Of a stretch of DNA of 64,000 bases, positions 53,586-64,000 are shown piece after piece. Made by a program: the position numbers and the translations under genes. This stretch comes from Nemophila menziesii (lineage: Eukaryota; Streptophyta; Magnoliopsida; Boraginales; Hydrophyllaceae). A model generated the notes under the pieces. That model was given only the letters and a program-made list of their open reading frames with translations, did not search any database and was not told where the DNA came from. The stretch is taken from positions 60,504,154-60,568,153 of the forward strand of contig JARWIR010000002.1 of NCBI GenBank assembly GCA_029959085.1, read 5' to 3'. Each line of letters begins with the position of its first letter. The first letter of the stretch is position 1.

Positions 53586-55043
53586 GATACGTTTTCTATC
53601 CCTTTCGCGTTTTAGTTAGTTTAGTTTATTTTTATTGCGTTGAGTCTTTTCGAGTCGTGGGGACACGACTCATTTTTGAGTTTGGGGTGGGGTTCGTTGC
53701 CTCATCCCAGTTTTTATGTGTTATATGTTTTATTTGCTTTCAATAAAAATAATTTTCGGAGTTGCGTTTGACTATAGAAGATTTTAAATGTCCCTTTAAG
53801 CATACTTTTGATGAATCTATGATAGTAAATAGTGGACTTTAGGGATTGACATAGAACGCACTTACAATTGCATGCGAACATAGGTAATTGATAGGAAAAA
53901 TTAATGAACCATGCAAATGAAGTAAGCTTGTACTTAAGGAATATGTTTGGTGTGTAGAACGTGAAATCTTAATTAGTAGAGAACCCACCTAGATATGAAC
54001 TAAAGACAAGCTATGTACTTAGGAAAATGATAGGGACAGTTCTTTGTTAGCCATTTGAAGCCTTTTAGCTTGCTATCCCGTATATTATAATTTTATCCGT
54101 TCTTAACCCAATTTTGAGCCTTAAGCCTTTCTTTTGTAGCCACTATATAAGCCCATTATCCTTTAGATTATTAGGCATGACCAAATGACCCGCACTTGAA
54201 TCACAACCCTGAGACTTGTCTCGAGCTTGAGTTTGGGGTGGTGGGACCACATTTGGGAATTTACATTGGGAAGGGATTATATGTGTTTGTATTGAGGCAC
54301 AAAAATGTAGATGATATTATTTGTAACCCTTTGCCGGGATTTGAAAAAAAAAAAAAAAATAGAATAAAGAAAAAGAAAACTATAAGAGACATGACTTTTC
54401 ACATCAAAATGATAGTCATGGGTATCTTGTACAAAAAATAATAAAAAGAAAGAAAAAAAATGAATAAATCGGCAAAGTGGAATATTTTTGGAAATCATCT
54501 TAGATTTATTTGGGTAGACAATGGGGACGCAACTTTAGCGCGTCAAATGGGTGAGTGAGAACATTTTTTAGCGTAACTCAAGCTCGAGGACATGTGGATG
54601 GTAAGTGAGGAGAGAGCCAAAAGCTCACTTCAAATTTACCAAATATATATCCATACCGTCCTTAAGCCAATATTAAAACCATAAAGACCTCTTGATTCTT
54701 AAGTACATAGTGAATTTATAATTCTGTTGATAGGGAATGTGCTAGGTGGAGCGTTCAAAGCGAGTTAGGATTAATGACCACCCTATAGCCATCATACAGA
54801 TATGAGTACAAGTGTAACCTTCAAGCATTGCGACTTTAATTTTATGATTGAGATTATTTATGTTTGATGTTGCATGATTAGTGTATGTATATGTTAGTTC
54901 TTAAAGTTTTGCTATATGAGATTTATCTTAAGAATTGCTTTAGGTTTATTTGCTAAGCTTCTATTTGTTCTTGCGTTTACTTCTACCCCTTGTTTTGTTT
55001 TGTTTTGCTTTGTCGGGACGACAAAGGTTTGAGTTGGGGGTCT
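53586..55043 (+). other. Element C 3' noncoding region with hairpins and PPT
   Basis: No gene. GGGA-loop hairpin 53652-53671, TTGAGTTTGGGGT at 53676 and 54227, CCCTTTGCCGGG (54329), AGTGAG hairpin 54603-54630, PPT hairpin 55008-55026 and PPT TTGAGTTGGGGGT 55029-55041. The palindrome pair present here in B is absent. Confidence 0.85.
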
Positions 55044-56605
55044 TGATGTCTCCTTAATTGTTCTTATTTTCGACCCTTAGGAGACATCATTTTTTGTGTT
55101 TATTTAATTAATTCGATAGACTTTTGGACTAAATATGCAATAATATGATTTTCCTCTTTTATTTCTAGCATTTTTGATTTATTAAGCGTTTGCACGTAAT
55201 ATTGGTATTTTTAGTGAGTATTTTACAGGTTTTAGATGTTAGCTAGAAGAGGAATCCGAGTAGGAAGTCAAAGATCAAAAGATAGAGTCAAGACTTGAAA
55301 AGAAATCCCGAAGATATTATTTTTAGAGCTGAAAATCCATTTTCCAGGCCATAGATTGCTGATTTCGAGGTGCTTAAGCAATGATCTAGCTGTTGACCTT
55401 TGAAGAGAAATCATTCCTTATCGAGCTACGGAACTTTAGCAACTGGAATGAGGTCAATCGGAGTCATAACGCATCGGGAAAAGCCGTTTTAGTGAAGGTG
55501 TATCAGCAGTTACGGGATTTTGGGCTTAGAAAGTGGGCTTGAACATTTAATTAATATTCTATTTTCTGGTCCAAGCCCTAAAACGAATTTGCACTTATAA
55601 AAGGAGGTCTGGACTTCTATTTTACACACAATTCACATTCTGCAAGATTAAAAACACCAGAGAGAAGCAACTAAAGGAAGGAGAAGAAGCTACAAGAGCT
55701 GGAGAGGTCTATATCTCTGTTCGTAGTCATTCCGATTCCGGAAATTAGGTTCTTTTATCTTTTTAATTCTGTAAACAATATGAATTCCTTTATTTTTAAT
55801 TTCGTATTCCATTTTAATATGAGCTAAGTTTTATTTAGTGCTTGAGAACAAACAATGGGTGAATCCCAATTCTTATTAATTAACGAATGTTGAATTTGGG
55901 TTTTTATTGAATTAAACTAAATTAGGGCTTTTACTCTTTTCGATAAATTATGAATATTTACTGTTTTTAGCGTCATGAACTAGGAACAGGTAATAGTATT
56001 TAGGCTATTCCAATTAGTGGCAATTGGATCATCCTGACGGAGGGTTTAAATACGGAACCATTTATTCAATCTAGGATAGAAGTTAATGATTCTGACGAGC
56101 TTAGCTAATCCTAGGGCCAATGAGGTAATAACACTTAATCATCCAACGGTGGATCATATTTACCCTGACGGGACTAGTGACACTTTAGGATCGCCTTATA
56201 GTCCACCCTGACGGGGGTATAAGGAAATTAGAATCCCGACCATTGTAATTGACTAATTTAGCCCTTAAACAACATAAGTTAAGAAATAGGATAGGGAGGA
56301 TCCTTGCGTTCTCAAGTGCTACTTCTCATATTGCGTTTTACATCAATTTACTTGCGTCTTAGCTTTTATTTGCATTTTAATATTTGTCTTTCATTCATTA
56401 GCCTTAATAACAAAAACCAAACAAACATATTATTATCTTTTATTTTCATAAGTGCATCAATCACTATTTGCTAGACATTGTGATCAACCATTCCGTCCTT
56501 GGAACGAATCTGTATTATCAGAAATACTACTTGGGACAACCGTACACTTGCGGTTGTGGTTCGATTATTTATTGCATTATTTTTGGAACACACAAAGGAC
56601 CACCA
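55044..56605 (+). repeat. Element C 3' LTR
   Basis: 1562 bp, TGATGTCTCCTT to GGACCACCA, followed by ATGGT, the second copy of the target duplication. Confidence 0.96.
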
Positions 56606-56610
56606 ATGGT

Positions 56611-57277
56611 GAATCATAGAGTATGGCTTACTGTTATAGTAGAACAAAGAATAAGCAGATTTCTGGTGGATACAGTTATCAAATCCTTACAAAAAGATAA
56701 TTCCATCCAAGTTGACTCTGAGTGTTACAAAGGAGGTATATGGCTAATATGGGATAATTCAGATATTAATGTTCGTGTTTTATAAGCTGGTTGGCAAGTA
56801 ATAAATATGGAAGCAAGTCAAAAGTGTTGTAGGTCGTCGTTTTTTCCAGTAATCTACGCGCGTACAAAATTTAAAGAGATAGAACAGTTATGGAATTCCC
56901 TTCACCAAGCCTTCCATAACTTAACTATTCTTTGGTTAGTAGTAGGTTATTTCAATCAAATAGGCAAGGAAGAAGACAAAAAAGGCGGAGTGCTAGGGGT
57001 AATGAGACGCATGGAGAAATTTAAGGAATGGAGGGAAAGGAGTGGGTTAGTCGACTTGGGGTTTAAAGGGCCACGTTCTACATGGTGTGACTCTTGGAAT
57101 ACATGTCAACGGATTATGGAACGATTGGATAGGGCCTATGGAAATTCGAAATGGATAGATTTGTTTCAAAGAGAAAGGGTGATTAACCTTACTAGAATTC
57201 ATTCAGATCACATGCCAATCCTGATACAAGGTGTCCACCACAAAGGACTAACAATCATCCACGTCGCTTTAGATTAG
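56611..57277 (+). pseudogene. LINE3 endonuclease (continued)
   Basis: NHRVWLTVIVEQRISRFLVD, GGIWLIWDNSDINVRVL then a stop, then LVVGYFNQIGKEEDKKGG (family pattern G-DFN), LVDLGFKGPRSTWCDSWN, ERLDRAYGNSKWIDLF and THSDHMPILIQ-like (IHSDHMPILIQ) with the catalytic His. It is the same endonuclease family as LINE2 but a different lineage. Confidence 0.82.
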
Positions 57278-59190
57278 AAGCAACTTGGTGCCTCCAGAAA
57301 GGGTTCCAAAAATTTGTTAGTTGGTAAATGGGAAAGAGGTGAAATTGGTGTTGGTTGGGAATTAAAGGTATTCAAAATCACATAAATAAGTGTTTTCGAA
57401 ATATTAATGTGAGAAAGCGTCATTAGCAGCAAGACTTGGGGAAATTCAAAAATTTCTCCAGATATCATATAATTCCTCCCTCCTATAGTTGGGTAATCGA
57501 TTGACGAATGAGTATGAAAATGTCTTGAAACATGAAGAAATCATGTGTTTTCAAAAATAAAATAAGACGTGGATTCAGGACGTGGAAAGTAATACTCGAT
57601 ATTATCACCTCTCTAGGATCATACGAAAGAAGAAAGCGAATTGTGTTATACTTTTAAATGAAAATGATGAATGGGTTGAAGATGAAAATGATATCTAAAT
57701 ATTAGTTCTAGAATATTTTGAAAAATTGTTTAAGGCACTGGATGATGATATTGGGTTTTTTTTATTTGCCACAGGTATCTTTTGTAGGTCATGATAAGGC
57801 CAAAGCATTACATACCTTTTCTTCCAGATGAAGAAATAAGAAAAGCGGTTTTTCAATCTAATTCGATAAAATCCACTGGTCCGGATGGGATGTTTGCTTC
57901 TTTTATCTTAAGTGTTGGAATATAGTGGGTTCCTCAATTGAGGATATGTTTCAGAAAGCACTTGAAATAGGAAGACTTCCAACTAATCTTAATGGTTCGC
58001 TTATTCATCTTATACCTAAGGTTGTTGATCCGGAGAGGGTAAGCTTATTTCGGGCAATTAGCCTTATAAATTCACCATGTAAATTTAAAATGAAGGCTAT
58101 GGTCAATAGACTTAGGCCCTTGCTCGCTGATAAAATTGGCCCTTGTCAAAGCAGTTTCTTACCAAATAGATCCACAATAGATAATATTGTCTTGGTGCGT
58201 GAATTGATTACAGAATGCGCCAACTCAACTGGAGAAATGGTATTATGGAGGTAAAGATCGATTTGGAAAAAGCTTATGACAAAATCCGTTGGGAGTTGAT
58301 TGAAGATACTATAAGGTGTTTTGGTTTCCTGATGAGTTAAGTGCCAATTATTATGTCAAGAATGGTGTGGAAAATGAGACGTAGGTACTATGGAATGGTG
58401 AACCTTTACCTCTGTTAAAGTCTTTCCGAGGTATTCGCCAAGGAGACACACTATATCCTTATATTTTCAACCCTTGTACGGAACGCTTGTCTCTCCTAAT
58501 TTATGATTTATGTGATAATGGATATTGGAAGCCAATCAGTATGGAAAAAGGAAGCCCTAAATTATCTCACCTATTTTTTGCTAATGATCTAATCTTGTTT
58601 GGTGAAGCCACTTTATCTCAGGTTAATTTACTACAAGAAAATCTAAAAGTATTTTGTTATGAGGCAGGGCAAACAATAAGCGCCGAGAAATCTTTCATTT
58701 ATTTCTCAAGAAACATTCCAAAAGAGTTGCGGCTGGAACTATCTAGGGTGAGTGTATTTTGTCATAGCGAGTCTTTTGGTACCTACCTGGGGACGCCAAT
58801 ACAGTCAGGAAGATTACCCAAAAGTTTCTACAAAAGAATCACGTAAAGAATGAGAGCGAAACTTGTTGCATGGAAGGCTAAAAGTATTTCTCTAGCTGGA
58901 AGGATTACGCTTGCACTAGCTGTTTTAAGTGCAATACCTACGTATCAAATGAAAGTGATGAAATTACATGCATATGTTTGCGAAGAGATAGATCGAATAA
59001 CTCGGAATTTTATATGGGGATTCTCATATGAAAAAAGGAAAATACACTGGGTTGCTTGGGACCGTATTTGTGAACCAAAAGCGAATGGAGGTCTAGGATT
59101 GCGTGGCGTAAAAAGTTCAATTTGGCGCTACTTGCAAAACTTGGATGGAAGCTTCTTCAGAACCAAAAGTGATGTGGGTATTAATTTTTA
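57278..59190 (+). pseudogene. LINE3 reverse transcriptase
   Basis: Broken into several frames: SIKSTGPDGMF (about 57865), LNGSLIHLIPKVVDPERVS, QSSFLPNRSTIDNIVLVREL, VKIDLEKAYD-like (about 58250), SFRGIRQGDTLYPYIF, HLFFANDLILFGEA (catalytic box F-A-N-D instead of F-A-D-D), and later GRITLALAVLSAIPTYQMKV and RKIHWVAWDRICEPKANGGLG. It has many frameshifts and stops, so it is an old copy. Confidence 0.82.
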
Positions 59191-60643
59191 AATATAAATA
59201 TTTTAAAATGGACTATTGCAATGTGATATCAAGGGGTGTGATTCAAGTATGTGTAAAGCTATTATAATTGGAGCGAGTGTACTTAAGAACGATGTAATTG
59301 AAGGTGGGGATATCGGGGATACTAATTATAAATGGACCCATGAACCAACAGTAGCCTTTGATTGGAAAATCACAAAAGATGTGAGTGATGTTATGGACAA
59401 TGGTGTAGGATCGCCTACCAACTGCATATAATATTTATAGGAGAAATATTATCGAGAGTAGAAGTTGGAGCGTATGCAGAGCGGAAATAGAGTATTTAAC
59501 TCATGTTTTTCTTAATTGTACAATAGCGAAATTACTGTGGCAGGAGCTAGGCTTGACTTGTGATTAATGACATGGATGAGAATTAGCCTGGATTGTTTGT
59601 TCTGAACAGGAGGAATGGTACTGTATTTGAGGGGGATTCGAGCAGGGGCGTTGTGAGTGAAGCTGGTGCATCTCAGCCATATGGATTGCGCTCAAACGAA
59701 ATAGTTGTTGCTGTAAAAGGAGTGAACTTCCCCTATGTAGCTGCAAGAAAGGTTGGATATGATGTCATTATGTGAAACTTGCAGATACTCCATCAAAACA
59801 TAAGATCGCGAGCAGGCCCTGTAGGAAACAACAGTATTTCTACATAGTTACAGCAACTGGACAACGCACCTGCTGGAGATATTAATGAGTAAATTGGATT
59901 AAATTGTTGGGTGAGTAACATATATAGAGGAATTGAGTGGAAATTAGTGTTTATTGCAGCCTTTAGTGTAATTTGGACATGAAGAAATGAGGCTATTTTT
60001 GAAAGCCGTAATGGTACTCCTCGATTGAAGGGGCTTAGAGAGAATACTATGCGCTTGGCGAGTGGATATGTTTCGGCGTGAAGAAAGTATTGTGATGGAG
60101 GAGTGGTAAAATCATTAAGGAGTAAGTTAATAAAGTGGACAAAGTCGTGCGGGAAGATTAAACTAAACGTGGATGCTAGTTCTGATTTTTTGGACCAAGT
60201 GTGGCTGAATCCCCATTCCGATTAGAGCTATTGTCCCTTCACTATGGAATGATATGGGTGATAAATTAAGGCATCGAATCACTATATGTCGAGACCGATT
60301 CGATAGAGCTTCACGCGCTAGTGAAGGACAGTGGTAGCTTTAAAAATTGGAATTGTCATACGGGACAGGATTGTATTGAGATGCTAAGGAACCATCCAGA
60401 AATCGAGGTACACCCTATTTATCGAGAAGCCAATATATGTGCGGATTTGCTAGCTAAAAAAGGTGCAGGATCGAGCAAAGTTACATGTGATTTTTAGGAT
60501 TCACTTGACTACTTGTGGGATAGTATAACTATAGATAGGAGTGGTTGTGCGATTCCTAGACTAGTATTAGACTCTCATGGAGAGTGTAGTTGATGTAATT
60601 TTGAATCAACATTGGCTTTGAAACCTCATATGTATGCAAAAAA
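59191..60643 (+). pseudogene. LINE3 zf-RVT region, RNase H remnant and 3' end
   Basis: About 59430-59560 reads like the LINE zinc-finger region (AEIEYLTHVFLNCTIAKLLW). About 59590-59880 is unplaced sequence within the LINE. About 59930-60110 has FIAAFSVIWT and RNEAIFESRNGTPRLKGLRE. About 60150-60500 is a degraded RNase H (NVDASSDF). The end, near 60643, is TTTGAAACCTCATATG followed by a short A run, resembling plant LINE tails. Confidence 0.65.
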
Positions 60644-60990
60644 CCTATAGCCTACATTATATTAACCGTCATATCAGAATTCAAAAATTTCACAAAAAAA
60701 TATGAAATTTGAGAGAAGAAGAAAAGTAAAAGATAAGTGTTCATATGAATATGAAATTAGTCAGTTATTCTGACCAAACTCTATCTTATATAGAGTAGTG
60801 GGTGGTTAGGAAGTTTTATCAGATATACACGTATCTGATATCTTAACTTCCACAGTTATTAATATTAAATTTCAAATTAATAACCTTTTACTTTATAACT
60901 TACTTTTGATGGACTGGCAATTATACATAATTATTTATTTGTTTTTCTTATAGTTACATAACAAGGCAACTAGAAATCTTGAGGTCTTAA
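60644..60990. other. No recognisable feature
   Basis: AT-rich sequence between the LINE3 end and the next Athila fragment. No gene or repeat seen. Confidence 0.45.
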
Positions 60991-61888
60991 GGTGTAGCGT
61001 AGGCTTAAGGTAGGGTGTGGTATAAATTGGGTAATTTAGAGTGGGATTTCGGCCCTCTCTCCGCTATACATAAACTGGTCTCCTTAGAACATGAATTTGC
61101 GCTCATAATCATACTCACTCAACCCATTCCATACCATAGATAAGCATCCTTTAAGTACCTAATAAATTACAAATATGTCATATACAAAATTTTCTTTTAT
61201 CATTTTCGTAAATTTCTTCTTTTATTTATTTTTCAGTAAGTCAAACACGAAACTCTTTTTTATTCGATTTCCCATGTTGGCTTATTTTCTCGTGTTTCTC
61301 TTCTTTTACCAAATCCTTTTTATTTTTCTCAAATCTAGCAAGTATTGCAAATAAGTGCACAATGATAAAAGTGAAAAATAAATGTCTACCCACCTAATGT
61401 ATCTCATAATCATGAACACCCACCACCCCAAGCGCAAGCTCCAACACAATTAATCCTAAGCATGTGACTCAAGGGAGGATCACTTGGTCAAGTACTAAAA
61501 CTAAAGGGTAAAGTCTTATAACAAGGATATCAAAGAAAAGAATTAAGGGATAGAAGGTGTCTAAAAAGGATATTATATTACATATTAGGTTAGAAGCTAA
61601 AGGTAGCAAAGGTTTAACATTGAAATGCATCAGAAATTTTCCTAGCTAAGTAGTTTTTGATTTTTTCACATCAAGTTTGTAAATTAAGTGAATTTTTTAT
61701 TAGTTTGGATATCACGTTCTACACACCACTCGATATCATATCTTTAAACTTATATTATTTGTGTTGCTTACTAATCAATTTTATCTACAATTACGTGTTT
61801 TCTAATAGATAATTTAGGCACATTATAGATAACTCATCAGACACATTCCGTCTCTATCATTTACTCGTTTACGGACATTAAAGGGTTC
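60991..61888 (-). mobile_element. Fragment of a diverged Athila 3' noncoding region
   Basis: The minus strand holds GAGCTTGCGCTTGGGGTGGTGGG (about 61444-61421), a GGTTGAGTGAG block (about 61128-61118) and a degraded GAGAGAGGGCCGAAATCCCAC (about 61064-61041), in the order seen in B to E. No coding part. It is more diverged than any other copy here. Confidence 0.65.
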
Positions 61889-62968
61889 TGGTCGCTCTGA
61901 GAGTGTGATAAAAATCAACACTAAAGAAGAAAAGTTACCACCGCAAGTGTATGGGTCGTCACAGTAATAAATTAGTAAAAACGGGTTAATCGTCTCTGCA
62001 AGGATTGCTAGGTAAGACGGATGTATATAAACAAGAATTAGAATTAATTGCCGTACGAAGTAAATAAACGATGAATAGATGTTTATTTGGTTTTCAATAT
62101 AAAACTACTAGATTTAATAAAATAAACTGACTAAAAAATAATACTGAATGAAAATAAAGTAAATTAAAGACTAAAGGAATAGACGCAAATAGGAGAGTAT
62201 ACTTGAGTCTCGCTAGGGATCCGCATAACTTCATACATTAGTAATTTCGTTTAAAGGACAAGTTGGCATTTCTATATTAGTCGGGACTCTCATATTCTCC
62301 TAATTCCTATCATGGTAGACTTAGGAGGCAATTCTACATTATTACATACCCCGTCAGGGCGACTATAAGCTACTTTCAGATGAATTAAGTTATTACCCAA
62401 TTCGCTACCATGTTGGTCAAGCCCGTCAGGATCAATGACAAATACCATGTGTTTATTAATTAGTTCAGTAACGCCCCTTCCAGATGATCATCGCCACTAG
62501 TGAATAGCCTAATTACTAATACCTATTACTAACTAGCCTAATTAGAAATAGTAAACTAGCATAAATTAATAAGCAATATGAAAAACCTAACTTGAATTAC
62601 ATTGAAACAATCCCAAAATCGGAAATACTAAATTAAATAAATTAGGGCTTAACCCATTATGCGATTCTCAACTATTTAGAAGTTTAGCTAATATTGAAAT
62701 TAAACACTGAAAATAAATTAGATTTTTACGTTTTTCTAATGACAAAAATAAAATAAGAACCTAAATTTTAGAATGACTTGAGATGTTGGTTGAGCTCTTG
62801 CCTCTGCTTTGCTCCTTTTTGGAAATTAGAAAAATAATGAAGTGTATGTAATTCGGAGGTCTAAAGAGCCTTTTATACGGCCCAAAATGGATTAGTCTTA
62901 AAATGGGTTTAATTAAGTAATTAGGGGCCCAAATTTGTTTCGCTAATCCCGCATCTAATATACACCAG
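61889..62968 (-). repeat. Diverged, truncated Athila LTR
   Basis: The left edge TGGTCGCTCTGAGAGTGTGATAAAA resembles the family-2 LTR end on the minus strand. ACCGCAAGTGTATGGG, CCCCGTCAGGG and GCCCGTCAGG blocks follow in LTR order. The first ~400 bases of the LTR (right side) are missing. No PBS lies at the left edge, so it is not a usable 5' LTR. At about 62969 it joins plus-strand 3' noncoding sequence. Confidence 0.7.
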
Positions 62969-63740
62969 TTAGTAAAACATGCTTTATTGAGTCTTTTTTC
63001 GAGTCGTGGGGACACGACTCATTTTTGAGTTTGGGGTGGGGTTCGTTGCCTCATCCCAATTTTATGTGTTTTACAGTTTTTTTTTAATTTTAGTTTGAGG
63101 AATGTTTTGACTGTGGAGCAGTAGAATGTTTTAAATGCCCCCATCAAGCATGCTTTTCATGAATTAATGATAGAAAATAGTTAACTTTAGGAGTTAGTAT
63201 AAGCTGAACTTTGATTGCATGCAAACATGAGATAATTGATAGGAAAAATTAATCAACAATGCAAAAGAAGTAAACTTGTGCTTAAGGATAATGAGTGGTT
63301 TGTAGAACGTGAGATCTAAATGAGTAGAGAACCCACTTAGGTATGAACTAGAGACAAATTGTGTAGATAGGAAGATGATAGAGGCAGTTCTTTGTTAGCC
63401 CTTTGAATCCTTTTTGGCTGTCTATCCCTGAATTAATTTTATCCTTCTTAGACAAATTTTTAGCCTTTAAGCTTTTCTTTTGTCGCCACATTATAAGCCA
63501 ATTTCCCTTTAGATTATTAGGCATGACCATATGACCCGCACTTGAATCACGATCCTGAGACTTCCTGTCTTGAGCTTGAGTTTGGGGTGGTGGGTCCACT
63601 ATATGGGAATTTACATTGGGATGGGGAGTTTTGAGCTTATCAATGATGCTTTGTGCTATACATGATGATGATTCACATGTTTATTGTATTGTAACCCTTT
63701 GCCGGGGTAATAGTGAATGGAAAAGAAGCTTCGAGCTCAA
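62969..63740 (+). mobile_element. Plus-strand Athila 3' noncoding fragment
   Basis: Starts TTAGTAAAACATGCTTTATTGAG, matching the sequence after ORF3 in B. It has the GGGA-loop hairpin 63001-63020, TTGAGTTTGGGGT at about 63026 and 63577, and CCCTTTGCCGGGG (about 63698). The part with the AGTGAG and PPT hairpins is deleted. Confidence 0.75.
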
Positions 63741-64000
63741 GTTATTGTAACCCTATTTGTTCTAATTCTTAGCCCATCGGAGACATCCTTTTAGGTGAAT
63801 AAATGAGTTATTTGATAGACTTTTAAGCTTATTTGTTCATATTGCACTTCCTCCCCTTGGAAATTAACTATTTGCAGAATCTGAGCTTTTGTGCGTAAAT
63901 TTGACTATTTTTAATGCAAAGTTAATTGGTTCTTGAATTTCATGAAAGACCAATCCAAGGAGAAGAAGTGAGAATAAAGTATTAGTGTATTTTAGAGTGT
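63741..64000 (+). repeat. Start of a diverged Athila LTR, cut by the window edge
   Basis: CTATTTGTTCTAATTCTTAG, CGGAGACATCC, TTTGATAGACTTTTAAGC and GTGCGTAAATTTGACTATTTTTAATGCAAAGTT follow the order of the B LTR from its start. The exact TGATG start is not preserved. Confidence 0.65.

Larger units (their letters stand above)
43886..56605 (+). mobile_element. Element C: full-length Athila-type retrotransposon, 12,720 bp, target duplication ATGGT
   Basis: LTRs at 43886-45450 and 55044-56605, PBS at 45457, gag-pol 45583-51207, third ORF 52254-53585, PPT at 55029. ATGGT flanks it at 43881-43885 and 56606-56610, and the endonuclease frame of LINE3 continues across it. By eye the LTRs differ at about 14 sites (roughly 0.9%). 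Gag-pol has lost its start codon and carries a TAG and three small deletions, while the third ORF is intact. RT catalytic residues are unchanged. Confidence 0.96.
41415..60643 (+). mobile_element. LINE3: decayed plant LINE split by a solo LTR and element C
   Basis: Pieces at 41415-41662, 43228-43885 and 56611-60643 read as one LINE once the insertions are skipped: an ORF1-tail-like stretch, an endonuclease starting at about 43840 (ILLWNFYRATKQRFRRIV) that continues after element C (NHRVWLTVIVEQRISRF), then RT, zinc-finger region and RNase H, ending near CATTGGCTTTGAAACC...GCAAAAAA. It carries many stops and frameshifts. The left limit is set by element E. Confidence 0.8.

Noticed and set aside
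1..64000. A host protein-coding gene, rRNA, tRNA or other RNA gene
   Set aside because: I looked on both strands; every long frame belongs to a retrotransposon, a LINE or the CACTA remnant, or is a shadow of one.

Overview
This window is plant nuclear DNA, almost certainly gene-poor pericentromeric or other heterochromatic sequence from a flowering plant, probably a eudicot. I cannot name the species. I see no host gene. Nearly every base belongs to nested transposable elements: Ty3/gypsy LTR retrotransposons of the Athila type, plant LINEs with an RNase H domain, a CACTA (En/Spm) remnant and a small Mutator-type MITE. The plant origin rests on the tRNA-Asp primer binding sites, the Athila order gag-protease-RT-RNase H-integrase plus a third ORF, AT-rich introns in the CACTA remnant, and the LINE RNase H fusion.

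Layout, left to right. 1-19548 is an old minus-strand Athila copy (element A). It runs off the left edge, starts at its 5' LTR on the right (17799-19548), and is broken by a plus-strand solo LTR (691-2250, duplication CTACG), a full-length plus-strand Athila (element B, 3556-16380, duplication GCAGG) and a 191-bp MITE in its LTR (18858-19048, 9-bp duplication GAATATTAA). Element A itself sits in a CACTA transposase gene whose 3' part is 19549-21595. A 5'-truncated LINE (LINE1, 22204-24100) and a longer minus-strand LINE with one frameshift and one nonsense codon (LINE2, 24612-29400) follow.

29402-41414 holds a second, diverged Athila family. Element D (plus) keeps only its 3' half with a shortened third ORF. 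Its LTR is fused head-to-head, at a 9-bp microhomology, to the LTR of element E (minus). E is a deletion derivative that keeps gag, protease and the integrase tail but has no RT, no RNase H and no integrase core. E contains a solo LTR of its own family (33337-34826, duplication TATAT). 41415-60643 is a decayed plus-strand LINE (LINE3), split by a minus-strand solo LTR (41663-43222, duplication ATGCC) and by full-length element C (43886-56605, duplication ATGGT). 60644-64000 contains fragments of further diverged Athila copies, again joined head-to-head.

Elements B and C share the same plan: LTR with TATA box, tRNA-Asp PBS, gag-PR-RT-RH-IN, a GC-rich palindromic spacer, an intact third ORF (438 and 443 codons), a 1.5-kb structured 3' noncoding region, a polypurine tract and a 3' LTR. 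Both have broken gag-pol. The most unusual signals lie in the noncoding half: a hairpin just upstream of the 3' LTR that keeps pairing across two families although its stem sequence differs, a GGGA-loop hairpin present five times, four or five copies of a PPT-like motif per element, and a palindrome array between pol and ORF3 whose core sequence differs in every element.
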